From an uncultured Lachnospiraceae bacterium (lineage in GTDB: Bacteria; Bacillota; Clostridia; Lachnospirales; Lachnospiraceae): a stretch of DNA of 32,844 bases. The notes below the pieces were generated by a model. The model saw only the letters and a list, made by a program, of their open reading frames with translations, was not told the origin of the DNA and made no database searches. The translations under genes and the position numbers were made by a program. The first letter of the stretch is position 1. Each line of letters begins with the position of its first letter. The stretch spans positions 1 to 32,844 of the forward strand of contig CAJTKA010000037.1 in NCBI GenBank assembly GCA_910576815.1. The letters run 5' to 3'. This document shows positions 23,464 to 32,001 of the stretch, piece after piece.

Positions 23464-23931
23464 ATGACAATATCTCCAATCATGGGAACTTCATATACAA
23501 ACGGCACCCCCGCCGTAATCCGCAATCCCGGTGAATCTACCCGCAAACAGGTGGGCAAAAAATCTTCTCCCGCCGAGTGCGAGACCTGCAAAAACCGCAA
23601 ATATCAGGATGGCTCCGACGAAGGAGACGTCTCCTTTAAGGCGGCCGCCCACATTGATCCGAAAGCATCTGCTGCCCGCGTGATGGGTCATGAGCGCGAG
23701 CACGTCAGCAACGCTTATAAAAAGGCCGCCGAACATAACGGCAAGGTCATGGCCTGCAACGTTACCTTAAAGACTGCCGTTTGCCCGGAATGTGGCCGCA
23801 CCTATGTAGCAGGCGGCACCACTGCCACCCAGATCAAATATTTTAACGAAGAAAATCCTTACCAGAAAGAAAAGAAATCGTCGGATGCAGCGAATCAGTA
23901 TTTGGGGATGAATTTCGACCAGGCGGTCTAG
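23464..23931 (+). CDS. Small HExxH zinc protein (SprA-related putative metalloprotease)
   Basis: The 155-residue protein has a CxxC pair (C39, C42) in the segment ECETCKNRKYQDGSDE, an HExxH zinc motif H76-E-R-E-H80 in VMGHEREHVSNAY, and a second CxxC (C107, C110) in CPECGRTYVAGGTT. The ECETCKNR...HExEHV order is that of the SprA-related putative metalloproteases, recalled without a search. There is no signal peptide. The likely role is zinc-dependent hydrolysis or a zinc-structured scaffold. It is the middle gene of the plus-strand trio, between two membrane-protein genes. AGGCAGGGAC precedes the ATG. Confidence 0.72.
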   Translation: MTISPIMGTSYTNGTPAVIRNPGESTRKQVGKKSSPAECETCKNRKYQDGSDEGDVSFKAAAHIDPKASAARVMGHEREHVSNAYKKAAEHNGKVMACNVTLKTAVCPECGRTYVAGGTTATQIKYFNEENPYQKEKKSSDAANQYLGMNFDQAV

Positions 23932-23983
23932 TCTCCCATTGCAGCATTACGGACGGATGCAGAAAGGTTGTCATCATATTATC

Positions 23984-24727
23984 ATGAATCGATTTAAATC
24001 TTCCGCAGAACTGAAAGCAGGCGCCAGAGAGCGTCTGCTCGGTCATTACGGCACAGTTATCGGCGCCGAATTGATTACGCTCGTGCTCTCGGGTACTGCT
24101 TCTTTTGCAGTCGGCCTCCTCGTGGATATCACAACTGTGATGGGCTCGATCATCTACTACGCGATCCTGTTTTTTATCTCCATCCTAATGGGGCTATTCA
24201 CCTCCGGCACCTGTTACCTCTACCTGAAACTGATTTGCGGCCGCCCGGTAAACATCAGCGACCTGTTCTATGGTTTTCAGTTTGCTCCTGACAAGGCAAT
24301 CACCGTGCAGGCATGGTTTACGCTGCTCACCTATGCTTCCAGTCTGCCGCAGTTCATCCTGACTTACAAGATTTCCATGGCCGGTACCAGTGTGGATAAA
24401 ATAACCGCTCTCCTTTTGCCCTACTCCCTCTCTTTGATTTTCTCGGGCGTGGTTTCGGTGATGTTAGGGCTGCTTTATTCGCAGACATTTTATTTGCTCC
24501 ATGATTTCCCGCAGTACACGGCGCAGGAGCTGTTAAAAAAGAGCAGACGCCTCATGGTACACCACAAGGGCCGGCTCTTTTATCTCTACGTCAGTTTTCT
24601 TCCCCTGATGCTGCTGGGGCTGTTTTCTTTCGGTCTCGCGCTTCTGTGGGTGGTGCCTTACATGACTGCCACACAGACCATGTTCTTCTTGGATCTGATC
24701 CAGCATAACACAGAGGCTGCCGAATAG
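23984..24727 (+). CDS. DUF975-family membrane protein
   Basis: From the chosen ATG the product is 247 residues, starting MNRFKSSAELKAGARERLLG followed by HYGTVIGAELITLV, the usual DUF975 opening. Several hydrophobic segments follow, and the segment FPQYTAQELLKKSRRLMVHHKGRLF before the last helices is typical of the family. Function unknown. The frame extends up to a TTG at 23939, but family starts favour 23984, although no good ribosome binding site is visible there. It ends in a strong terminator whose loop contains its stop codon and is convergent with prfB. Confidence 0.82.
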   Translation: MNRFKSSAELKAGARERLLGHYGTVIGAELITLVLSGTASFAVGLLVDITTVMGSIIYYAILFFISILMGLFTSGTCYLYLKLICGRPVNISDLFYGFQFAPDKAITVQAWFTLLTYASSLPQFILTYKISMAGTSVDKITALLLPYSLSLIFSGVVSVMLGLLYSQTFYLLHDFPQYTAQELLKKSRRLMVHHKGRLFYLYVSFLPLMLLGLFSFGLALLWVVPYMTATQTMFFLDLIQHNTEAAE

Positions 24728-24736
24728 GCAGCCTCT
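24712..24736 (+). terminator. Terminator between the DUF975 gene and convergent prfB
   Basis: A perfect 10-bp stem AGAGGCTGCC/GGCAGCCTCT (24712-24721 with 24727-24736) with loop GAATA is followed by TACTTTATTACTTC. The stop codon TAG of the DUF975 gene starts in the loop. It also lies 36 bases after the prfB stop on the other strand, where it could act as a shared terminator. Confidence 0.8.
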
Positions 24737-24771
24737 TACTTTATTACTTCAACTATTACATCAATAATATT

Positions 24772-25876
24772 TTAATGATTGATCCACTTCAGATACGCAT
24801 TGATAAAGGGATCGATCGCCCCGTCCATCACCGCGTCCACATTCCCGGACTCCTCGTTGGTACGGTGGTCTTTCACCATCGTATAAGGCTGCATCACATA
24901 GGAACGAATCTGGTTGCCCCAGCCGATCTCCTTCACGTCGCCGCGGATATCGGAAAGTTTCTCTGCATTCTCCTCCTGTTTGAGCATGAAAAGCTTTGCT
25001 TTCAGCATCTGCATCGCCTTGTCCTTATTCTGGAACTGGCTGCGCTCGTTCTGGCAGGTCACCACGATTCCCGTGGGAAAATGGGTGATACGGATGGCCG
25101 AGGAAGTCTTGTTGATGTGCTGGCCGCCCGCGCCGCTGCTTCGGTAAGTGTCGATGCGGATATCCTCGTCTTTTACCTCCACATCCACATCCTCCTCAAT
25201 GTCCGGCATCACGTCAAGGGACACAAAGGAAGTCTGCCGCTTGCCCTGCGCATTAAAAGGCGATATCCGCACCAGCCTGTGCACGCCTTTCTCTGATTTC
25301 AAATAACCATAGGCATTCTCACCGTTGATCTGGAAGGTCACAGACTTGATCCCCGCCTCGTCGCCGTCCAGATAGTCGATCACTTCCAGGGAAAAACCCT
25401 TGCGCTCCGCCCAGCGCGTGTACATACGGTAGAGCATACTGCACCAATCGCAGCTTTCGGTGCCGCCCGCGCCCGCGTTCAATTTCAAAATGGCATTGTT
25501 TCTGTCATACTCCCCGGAAAGCAGAGTACTGATCCTGATATTCTCAAAGGTCTCCTTGAAGGAGGCAAGCTCCTCCTCGATATCAGGAATGATCGCCGGG
25601 TCATTGTCCTCATAGCCCAGCTCGATCAATTCCAGAATGTCGTTATACTGGCCTTCAAGGCCGTTCATCGTCTCCACAACGTCCTTTAAGCCCTTGGACT
25701 CCCGCATCTTCTGATTGGATTTCTCCGGGTCGTCCCAAAAATCCGGAGCCTGCATTTCCATGTCAAGCTCCTCGATCCGCTTTACCTTATCTGCTAAGTT
25801 AAAGTGAATCCCTCACTTCCGCTAAGGGGCTCTCGTATGCTAAAAGCTCCGACTTCATATTATCTAACTCTACCAC
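24772..25876 (-). CDS. prfB: Peptide chain release factor 2, with programmed +1 frameshift
   Basis: RF2 terminates translation at UGA and UAA. The first 25 codons run from a GTG at 25876 (MVELDNMKSELLAYESPLAE, then VRDSL) to an in-frame TAA at 25799-25801. Skipping one base there continues as NLADKVKRIEELD into the main frame, giving a 367-residue protein, the normal RF2 length. The stop-recognition tripeptide SPF is at 205-207 and the catalytic GGQ at 250-252, in SSGAGGQHINKTSSA. Starting at the first ATG of the main frame (25761) would lose 38 conserved residues. It follows secA on the same strand across structured element A, copy 2. Confidence 0.95.
25798..25816 (-). promoter_or_regulatory. 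prfB programmed +1 frameshift site with UAA stop
   Basis: The transcribed sequence is GTGAGGGATTCACTTTAAC: a Shine-Dalgarno-like GAGGG (25810-25814), then CTT, then the in-frame stop TAA (25799-25801), then C. The usual site is CUU UGA C with an AGGGGG-like motif a few bases upstream. Here the stop is UAA, and the residue after the shift is Asn instead of the usual Asp. Confidence 0.88.
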
Positions 25877-25914
25877 CTAACGTCACCTTCTTTCTATAAC
25901 AACTTCATCTCACG

Positions 25915-25999
25915 GAGGATGCGCTCTTTGCATCCTCTTGGAGATGACTTAGTTATACTTAGGTCATGTCCTTTATGATCTTAGTATAACTTCATCTCC
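25915..25999 (-). repeat. Structured element family A, copy 2 (secA / prfB gap)
   Basis: Transcribed direction: lower stem GGAGATGA with TCATCTCC (25992-25999 with 25940-25947), upper stem AGTTATAC with GTATAACT (25984-25991 with 25951-25958), TAA on both sides of an apical GATCAT/ATGACC hairpin, and the one-sided AAG bulge (25948-25950). Hairpin II, GAGGATGC/GCATCCTC (25915-25922 with 25930-25937), follows. The secA stop codon and last codons form part of the lower stem. The element ends 38 bases before the prfB start. Confidence 0.8.
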
Positions 26000-28556
26000 T
26001 GCCACAGCATTGTTTGTATTTTTTACCACTCCCACAAGGACAGGGATCGTTCGGGTACACCTTATCTTCCGTGCGCTTCACGGGCCCTTTCTGAATCGTA
26101 TCGTCCTTGTTCGTGCCGGTGACCTTCGCCACCTGCTCTCTCTCTACCTTCTGCTCGATACGCACACGGAACAGCAGACGCACCGTTTCTTCCTTGATAT
26201 TCTGCGTCATCTCGTCAAACATATCATAGCCGTTCAACTTATATTCCACCAGCGGATCTTTCTGTCCGTAAGCCTGCAGGCCCGCACCCTGACGGAGCTG
26301 ATCCATATCGTCGATGTGATCCATCCACTTTCTGTCGATCACCTTAAGGAGGATCACACGCTCGATCTCACGAATCGCTTCCGGCTCAGGAAACTCCGCC
26401 TCTTTGCTCTCATAAAGCTTCACCGCTTCTTCTTTCAACTGCTGTTTGAGGCTGTTTTTCTTAGGCTTTAACACCCTCTGCGCATCCACAGGCTTTAAAG
26501 GGATCGTAGGCAAAAGGAGGGTGTTCAATTCATTATAATCCCACTCCTCAAAGTCCGAATCGTCGCCGATGCAGATATCCACGCAGTTTTCCGTGATATC
26601 CGTGATCATCTTGTAAATCGCATCCCGCATGCTCTCACCATCTAAGACGCGGCGTCTCTCCTCATAGATGATCTCTCGCTGTTCGTTCATCACCTGATCG
26701 TACTCAAGCAGGCTCTTTCTGATGCCAAAGTTATTGTTCTCGATCTTCTTCTGGGCTGTCTCGATGGCCTTGGTAAGGGCGCTGTGCTGGATCTCCTGTC
26801 CCTCGGGAATGCCCAGCGCATTAAACATACTGATCATGCGGTCGGAACCAAACAGGCGCATCAGATCGTCTTCCAGAGAAATAAAGAACTTCGATTCACC
26901 GGGATCACCCTGACGTCCGCTTCGGCCGCGCAGCTGGTTATCGATACGTCTGGACTCATGACGCTCGGTGCCGATGATCATCAGGCCGCCCGCCGCCCTT
27001 GCTTCCTCATCCAGCTTGATATCCGTACCACGGCCCGCCATGTTGGTAGCGATGGTGACCGCGCCGTGGATCCCGGCATCCGCCACGATCTCCGCCTCCA
27101 GTTCATGAAACTTGGCATTCAGCACCTTATGCTCCAGACCGTTTTTCTTAAAGAGGGCGGAAAGTTCCTCCGAAGCGTCGATATTGATCGTACCTACCAG
27201 CACGGGCTGTCCCTTGGCATGCGCTTCCTGCACCGCCTCTAAGATCGCCCTGAGCTTCTCTTTTTTGGTCTTATAGACCGCATCCTGATGGTCGACACGG
27301 GCAATCGGCTTATTCGTCGGGATCGACACCACATCCATGCCGTAGATTTCCCGAAACTCCTTCTCCTCCGTGAGGGCCGTACCTGTCATGCCCGCCTTTT
27401 TTTCAAATTTATTAAAGAAATTCTGGAAGGTGATGGTCGCGAGGGTCTTGCTCTCCCGCTTCACCTTCACATGCTCTTTCGCCTCGATCGCCTGATGCAG
27501 GCCGTCGGAATAACGGCGTCCCGGCATGATACGACCCGTAAACTCATCGACGATCATGACCTGATCGTCCGTCACCACGTAATCCTGATCGCGGAACATT
27601 AAATTGTGTGCCCGCAAGGCAAGGATAATGTTGTGCTGAATCTCCAGATTTTCCGGATCCGCCAGATTCTCGATCTGAAAGAAGCGCTCCACCTTAGAGA
27701 CACCCTGTGCCGTAAGGTTCACGACCTTATCTTTCTCATTGACGATAAAGTCTCCCGTCTCCTCCCGCTCGATGCCCATGATGGCGTCCATCTTGGACAG
27801 CTCCTCCATATCCTCGCCTCTGGTGAGCTGTTTTGCCAAAATATCACAGGCTTCGTAGAGCTTCGTGGACTTGCCGCTCTGTCCGGAAATGATCAGGGGC
27901 GTCCTCGCTTCATCGATCAGCACCGAGTCCACCTCGTCGATGATCGCATAATGAAGATTCCTTAAGACAAGCTGCTCCTTATAGATGACCATGTTATCGC
28001 GCAGATAATCAAAGCCAAGTTCATTGTTGGTCACATAAGTAATATCACAGTTATAGGCTTCCCTGCGTTCCTCAGGCTTCATATCGTTTAAAACACAGCC
28101 GACCTTGAGGCCCAGAAACTCATGCACCTGTCCCATCCACTCAGCATCACGTTTCGCCAGATAATCGTTGACCGTGACCACGTGCACGCCCTTGCCCTCC
28201 AGGGCATTCAAATAAGCGGGCAGCAGACAGGTCTGGGTCTTCCCTTCACCGGTACGCATCTCAGCGATACGCCCCTGATGCAGGATAATGCCGCCGATGA
28301 GCTGCACCCTGTAATGCTCCGTATGCAGGATCCTTCTTGCTGCCTCTCTGACAAGGGCATATGCCTCGGGAAGAATGTCATCCAAAGTCTCCCCTTCTGA
28401 GAGTCTTTTCTTAAATTCCTTCGTCTTCTCGCGCATCTGCTCGTCTGAGAACTCCATCATCTCAGGGCGCATCCCTTCGATCTTGTCAACCAGGCCGTTA
28501 ATACGCTTGATTTCCCGCTCACTGTGAGTTCCGAATAGTTTCTGTACTACGCTCAT
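25992..28556 (-). CDS. secA: Protein translocase ATPase SecA
   Basis: SecA drives Sec-dependent protein export through SecYEG. At 854 residues it has all usual parts: Walker A MRTGEGKTQ (GEGKT at 103-107), the DEAD-type IIDEVDSVLIDEARTPLIISG segment, the second motor domain with TNMAGRGTDIKL and RRIDNQLRGRSGRQGDPG, the scaffold/wing region, and the C-terminal zinc motif CPCGSGKKYKQCC. Only one copy is seen. A short, imperfect ribosome binding site (GGAATGAG) precedes the ATG. It lies 43 bases after buk and is followed by prfB, a common gene order. Confidence 0.98.
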   Translation of the reverse strand: MSVVQKLFGTHSEREIKRINGLVDKIEGMRPEMMEFSDEQMREKTKEFKKRLSEGETLDDILPEAYALVREAARRILHTEHYRVQLIGGIILHQGRIAEMRTGEGKTQTCLLPAYLNALEGKGVHVVTVNDYLAKRDAEWMGQVHEFLGLKVGCVLNDMKPEERREAYNCDITYVTNNELGFDYLRDNMVIYKEQLVLRNLHYAIIDEVDSVLIDEARTPLIISGQSGKSTKLYEACDILAKQLTRGEDMEELSKMDAIMGIEREETGDFIVNEKDKVVNLTAQGVSKVERFFQIENLADPENLEIQHNIILALRAHNLMFRDQDYVVTDDQVMIVDEFTGRIMPGRRYSDGLHQAIEAKEHVKVKRESKTLATITFQNFFNKFEKKAGMTGTALTEEKEFREIYGMDVVSIPTNKPIARVDHQDAVYKTKKEKLRAILEAVQEAHAKGQPVLVGTINIDASEELSALFKKNGLEHKVLNAKFHELEAEIVADAGIHGAVTIATNMAGRGTDIKLDEEARAAGGLMIIGTERHESRRIDNQLRGRSGRQGDPGESKFFISLEDDLMRLFGSDRMISMFNALGIPEGQEIQHSALTKAIETAQKKIENNNFGIRKSLLEYDQVMNEQREIIYEERRRVLDGESMRDAIYKMITDITENCVDICIGDDSDFEEWDYNELNTLLLPTIPLKPVDAQRVLKPKKNSLKQQLKEEAVKLYESKEAEFPEPEAIREIERVILLKVIDRKWMDHIDDMDQLRQGAGLQAYGQKDPLVEYKLNGYDMFDEMTQNIKEETVRLLFRVRIEQKVEREQVAKVTGTNKDDTIQKGPVKRTEDKVYPNDPCPCGSGKKYKQCCGRR

Positions 28557-28599
28557 AGTTTTCTCATTCCATGTACCATGCTACAGGCACATACCTTTC

Positions 28600-29667
28600 T
28601 TAATATACCTTCAGTTCTTCCTCACCGTTCAAAATACGCAGACCGCCCTGCACCAGAGCCATCAGCTCATCCTCACCGGGATATACCGTCATGGGAGCGA
28701 TCCACTCCGCCTTCGCCTTCAAGCCCGCTACCACTACTTTGTCATAAGCGATGCCGCCTGTCACGATGATCTGATCTACTTTACCCTCTAAAACACAGGC
28801 CATGGAACCGATATCCTTGGCTACCTGGGTGATAAAGGCCTCTCTGACCTCCTCAGCCTTCTTGTCGCCGCCCTGCACCATTTTTTCTACATCGCGCATA
28901 TCGTTGGTGCCGCAGTAAGCATTGAAACCGCCCGCACCCACAAATTTCTTATATACTTCTTTCTCCGTATATTTCCCGGAAAAGCAAAGTTTTATCAATG
29001 CGCCGCTGGGCACCGCACCCGCTCTCTCGGGTGAAAAGGCACCGTCACCATCCAGCGCGTTAAACACGTCGACCACACGACCCTTTTTATGCGCGCCCAC
29101 AGACACGCCGCCGCCCATATGCACCACCACCAGGTTCAGGCTGTCATACGCCTTGCCCTGCTCTTTCGCATAGCGCTTTGCCACCGCCTTCTGGTTCAGC
29201 GCATGGAACACGCTGGTTCTGGGAAGCTCCGGCACGCCTGAATAACGGGATACGGGATCTAACTCATCCACCACCACGGGATCCACGATATAGGAAGGAA
29301 CACCGATGGAATCACCGATCTCTCTGGCAAGGATACCGCCCAAGTTAGAGGCATGAGGCCCCTGCACGCCGATCTTTAAGTCTTCCAAAAGGTCGTCCGT
29401 CACCGCGTAGGTACCGCCGGGAATCGGCTTTAACATACCGCCGCGGCCCACCACCATATTAAGAGACTTGATGTCAAAATCCTTTTCTTTCAGCAGATCC
29501 TCAATGATTTTTCTGCGGAAATCCTTCTGATCTACGATCTTTTCGTACTGTGCAATTTCTTCCGTAGAGTGTCTTAAAGTCTCCTCGAACAGGAGAGTTT
29601 CATCCTCAAATACACCAATCTTTGTAGAAGTGGAACCCGGGTTAATTATCAAACTTTTTACTGACAT
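28600..29667 (-). CDS. buk: Butyrate kinase
   Basis: Butyrate kinase converts butyryl phosphate and ADP to butyrate and ATP. From the chosen start it is 355 residues, usual for the family. Visible are the ASKHA start IINPGSTSTKIGVF, the VVGRGGMLKPIPGG segment, VVVHMGGGVSVGAHKKGRVVDV and the late adenosine motif QIIVTGGIAYD. The frame is open to 29718, but GGAGG with proper spacing before the ATG at 29667 decides the start; the extension is derived from the repeat element upstream. It follows ptb. Branched-chain or acetate kinase activity is possible but the sequence favours Buk. Confidence 0.95.
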   Translation of the reverse strand: MSVKSLIINPGSTSTKIGVFEDETLLFEETLRHSTEEIAQYEKIVDQKDFRRKIIEDLLKEKDFDIKSLNMVVGRGGMLKPIPGGTYAVTDDLLEDLKIGVQGPHASNLGGILAREIGDSIGVPSYIVDPVVVDELDPVSRYSGVPELPRTSVFHALNQKAVAKRYAKEQGKAYDSLNLVVVHMGGGVSVGAHKKGRVVDVFNALDGDGAFSPERAGAVPSGALIKLCFSGKYTEKEVYKKFVGAGGFNAYCGTNDMRDVEKMVQGGDKKAEEVREAFITQVAKDIGSMACVLEGKVDQIIVTGGIAYDKVVVAGLKAKAEWIAPMTVYPGEDELMALVQGGLRILNGEEELKVY

Positions 29668-29696
29668 AATTTTTCCTCCATGTTTTAAGTTCGCGC

Positions 29697-29790
29697 GGAG
29701 AATGCCTGCTTCTGGCATTCTCCCACACGAGATTTAGAATTTCTTGGCGTCCCATCCAATGGTGGGACGTCTTTAGAAATTCTTCTCGTG
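29697..29790 (-). repeat. Structured element family A, copy 3 (ptb / buk gap)
   Basis: Transcribed direction: lower stem CACGAGA with TCTCGTG (29784-29790 with 29726-29732), upper stem AGAATTTCT with AGAAATTCT (29775-29783 with 29736-29744), an apical GC-rich hairpin GACGTCCCACC-ATT-GGATGGGACGCC (29746-29771), and a one-sided AAA bulge (29733-29735). Hairpin II, GGAGAATGCC/GGCATTCTCC (29697-29706 with 29714-29723), follows. It begins three bases after the ptb stop codon and ends 29 bases before the buk ATG. Confidence 0.85.
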
Positions 29791-29793
29791 TTG

Positions 29794-30714
29794 TCAATTC
29801 ATTTTAGCCATCGCGCCAGCCATGACCGCGCCCAGCGCGAGCGAATTTACCTTTGTCTCAAAATCATCGGAACGGGACGTCAGAATAACCGGCGCCTTCG
29901 TGCCCGTCAGAATGTTACCGTTCTTGACCTTAGCCGTATGCACCAGGCACTTGTAAACCAGATTGCCTGCATGGATATCAGGGAAAAGCAGCACATCCGC
30001 GTCACCCACGATCTTTCTGCCCTCTGCACCCTTATGCTTTGCCGCCTCAGGGTCGATCGCCAGATCCAGAGAAAGAGGACCGTCCACCACGCAGCCTGTG
30101 ATCTTGCCTTCCTCGCACATCTTTGTCAGCTCATCAGCCTCCACCGTGACAGGCATCTTGGGATTTACCACCTCAACTGCCGCCAGGGGAGCCACCTTCG
30201 GATTCGGTATGCCACAGGCATGGCAGACATCCACGGTATTTTCAATGATATGTACCTTATCTTCCAGCGTGGGATAGGTCATAAATGCAACGTCCGTCAG
30301 GAACAGGAGATGATCGACTCCCTCCACCTCAAACACGCATACATGAGAGAGCGCCTTACCGGTTCTGAGGCCGACTTCCTTATCAAGCACGCTCTTTAAG
30401 AAAGACTTCGTGTCGATCAGACCCTTCATATACATATCAGCCCTGCCCTCGTGCACCAGATTGACTGCTTTCAATGCCGCTTCGTAGTCGTTCTTCTCGT
30501 CAATGATCTCAAAGCCGCTGATATCTACTTTGTCAGCTTCCGCAACCGCCTTGATCTTATCCGCGTCGCCCACAAGGATCGCTTCTGCGATGCCCCGCTC
30601 CTTCGCCGCCGCCACAGCCTCCAAAACCGCACTGTCCTGCGCCACCGCAACGGCTACCTTCTTCATCTCACACTCGGATACCTTTGATAACAGATCCTCA
30701 AAACTCTTACTCAT
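29794..30714 (-). CDS. ptb: Phosphate butyryltransferase
   Basis: Ptb converts butyryl-CoA and phosphate to butyryl phosphate and CoA, the step before Buk. The 306-residue protein matches the phosphate acetyl/butyryl transferase fold. It has the N-terminal KVAVAVAQDSAVLEAV, the VHEGRADMYMKGLIDT motif, DVAFMTYPTLEDKVHI, and the C-terminal DVLLFPDIHAGNLVYKCLVH and KAPVILTSRSDD segments that separate Ptb from other members. It has its own promoter at 30783-30811 and a GGAGTGAGAGG ribosome binding region. Ptb-Buk gives the cell substrate-level ATP during butyrate formation. Confidence 0.95.
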   Translation of the reverse strand: MSKSFEDLLSKVSECEMKKVAVAVAQDSAVLEAVAAAKERGIAEAILVGDADKIKAVAEADKVDISGFEIIDEKNDYEAALKAVNLVHEGRADMYMKGLIDTKSFLKSVLDKEVGLRTGKALSHVCVFEVEGVDHLLFLTDVAFMTYPTLEDKVHIIENTVDVCHACGIPNPKVAPLAAVEVVNPKMPVTVEADELTKMCEEGKITGCVVDGPLSLDLAIDPEAAKHKGAEGRKIVGDADVLLFPDIHAGNLVYKCLVHTAKVKNGNILTGTKAPVILTSRSDDFETKVNSLALGAVMAGAMAKMN

Positions 30715-30782
30715 TGTTCCCTCTCACTCCTTATCTTGATATAATATTATGTAAACCCATTTTATTTCTCTACAACGTATTC

Positions 30783-30811
30783 ATGATACCACTTATATCC
30801 AGAAATTGCAA
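30783..30811 (-). promoter_or_regulatory. Promoter of the ptb-buk operon
   Basis: Minus-strand -35 TTGCAA (30806-30811) and -10 TATCAT (30783-30788) are separated by 17 bases. The -35 box starts immediately after the stop codon of the AICAR transformylase gene. The predicted leader is about 60 bases. I see no terminator between the two units. Confidence 0.7.
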
Positions 30812-31990
30812 TTAGTGATGGAACAGCCGAATCCCCGTAAAGCACATCGTCATCCCATACTTATCGCAGACTTCGATCACATTATCATCCCGCACGGAAC
30901 CGCCGGGCTGCGCCACATACTGCACCCCGCTCCTGTGCGCCCGCTCGATATTATCCCCAAACGGGAAGAAGGCATCAGACCCCAGCGCCACGCCGCTCAT
31001 CCGATCCAGCCATGCACGTTTCGCCTCCGCCGTAAACACCTCCGGCTTCACCTTGAAGATCTTCTGCCACGCGCCATCCGCCAGCACGTCCATGTAATCT
31101 TCACCGATATAGAGGTCGATGGAATTATCTCTGTCCGCTCTGCCAATGCCGTCTACGAACTGTAAGTCTAACACAGTGGGAGACTGTCTGAGAAACCAGT
31201 TGTCCGCCTTAGAGCCCGCAAGTCTCGTACAGTGAATGCGGGACTGCTGCCCCGCCCCGATACCGATGGCCTGTCCGTCCTTTACAAAGCACACGGAATT
31301 AGACTGCGTGTATTTGAGAGTGATCATAGCGATCGCCAGGTCGATCTTCGCCTGCTTAGGCAAATCTCTTTCTTTTGTCACGATATTGTCAAAGAACGCA
31401 TCGTCTATTTTCAGTTCGTTCCTGCCCTGCTCAAAACTGATTCCATATACCTGCTTGACCTCGATTGGCGCCGGCTCATAGGAAGCGTCGATCTGAATCA
31501 CATTGTAGGCGCCCTTCTTCTTCGCTTTCAGCATCTCCAGCGCTTCCGGCTCATAGCCCGGCGCAATCACGCCGTCCGAAACTTCTCTCTTGATCAGCCT
31601 CGCCGTGTCCACGTCGCACACATCGGAGAGGGCAATGAAATCCCCGAAGGAGCTCATTCTGTCTGCGCCTCGCGCCCTCGCATAAGCGCAGGCAAGCGGA
31701 GACAGTTCTCCCAGATCGTCTACCCAATAGATTTTTGCTAAAGTCTCCTCCAAGGGAAGACCTACAGCCGCTCCCGCAGGTGATACGTGTTTGAAAGAAG
31801 TCGCCGCCGGCAATCCCGTGGCTTTCTTTAATTCGCTGACCAGCTGCCAGCCGTTAAAGGCATCCAAGAAGTTGATATAACCCGGTCTGCCATTCAAAAC
31901 CTGAATCGGCAGTTCACTCCCATCCGCCATAAAAATGCGGGAAGGTTTCTGGTTCGGATTACAGCCATATTTTAATTCCAGTTCGTTCAT
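30812..31990 (-). CDS. Stand-alone AICAR transformylase (PurH C-terminal domain type)
   Basis: The 392-residue protein corresponds to the AICAR formyltransferase domain of bifunctional PurH, without the IMP cyclohydrolase domain. It begins at the domain boundary, LELKYGCNPNQKPSRIF, keeps the catalytic Lys-His pair (K67-H68 in TSFKHVSPAGAAVG), and has the late motifs GAGQQSRIHCTRLAGSKA and SDAFFPFGDNIERAHRSGV. It should formylate AICAR with 10-formyl-THF to give FAICAR. The missing ring-closing activity is supplied by the PurO-type gene 11 bases upstream. The purO stop overlaps this gene's ribosome binding site (AATAGGAG). Confidence 0.93.
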   Translation of the reverse strand: MNELELKYGCNPNQKPSRIFMADGSELPIQVLNGRPGYINFLDAFNGWQLVSELKKATGLPAATSFKHVSPAGAAVGLPLEETLAKIYWVDDLGELSPLACAYARARGADRMSSFGDFIALSDVCDVDTARLIKREVSDGVIAPGYEPEALEMLKAKKKGAYNVIQIDASYEPAPIEVKQVYGISFEQGRNELKIDDAFFDNIVTKERDLPKQAKIDLAIAMITLKYTQSNSVCFVKDGQAIGIGAGQQSRIHCTRLAGSKADNWFLRQSPTVLDLQFVDGIGRADRDNSIDLYIGEDYMDVLADGAWQKIFKVKPEVFTAEAKRAWLDRMSGVALGSDAFFPFGDNIERAHRSGVQYVAQPGGSVRDDNVIEVCDKYGMTMCFTGIRLFHH

Positions 31991-32001
31991 CGTTTTTTCT
32001 C

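Noticed and set aside
24772..25761. RF2 as a 329-residue protein starting at the first ATG of the main frame
   Set aside because: It lacks the conserved N-terminal 38 residues, which are recovered by the +1 shift at CTT TAA C; a functional start there has no ribosome binding site.
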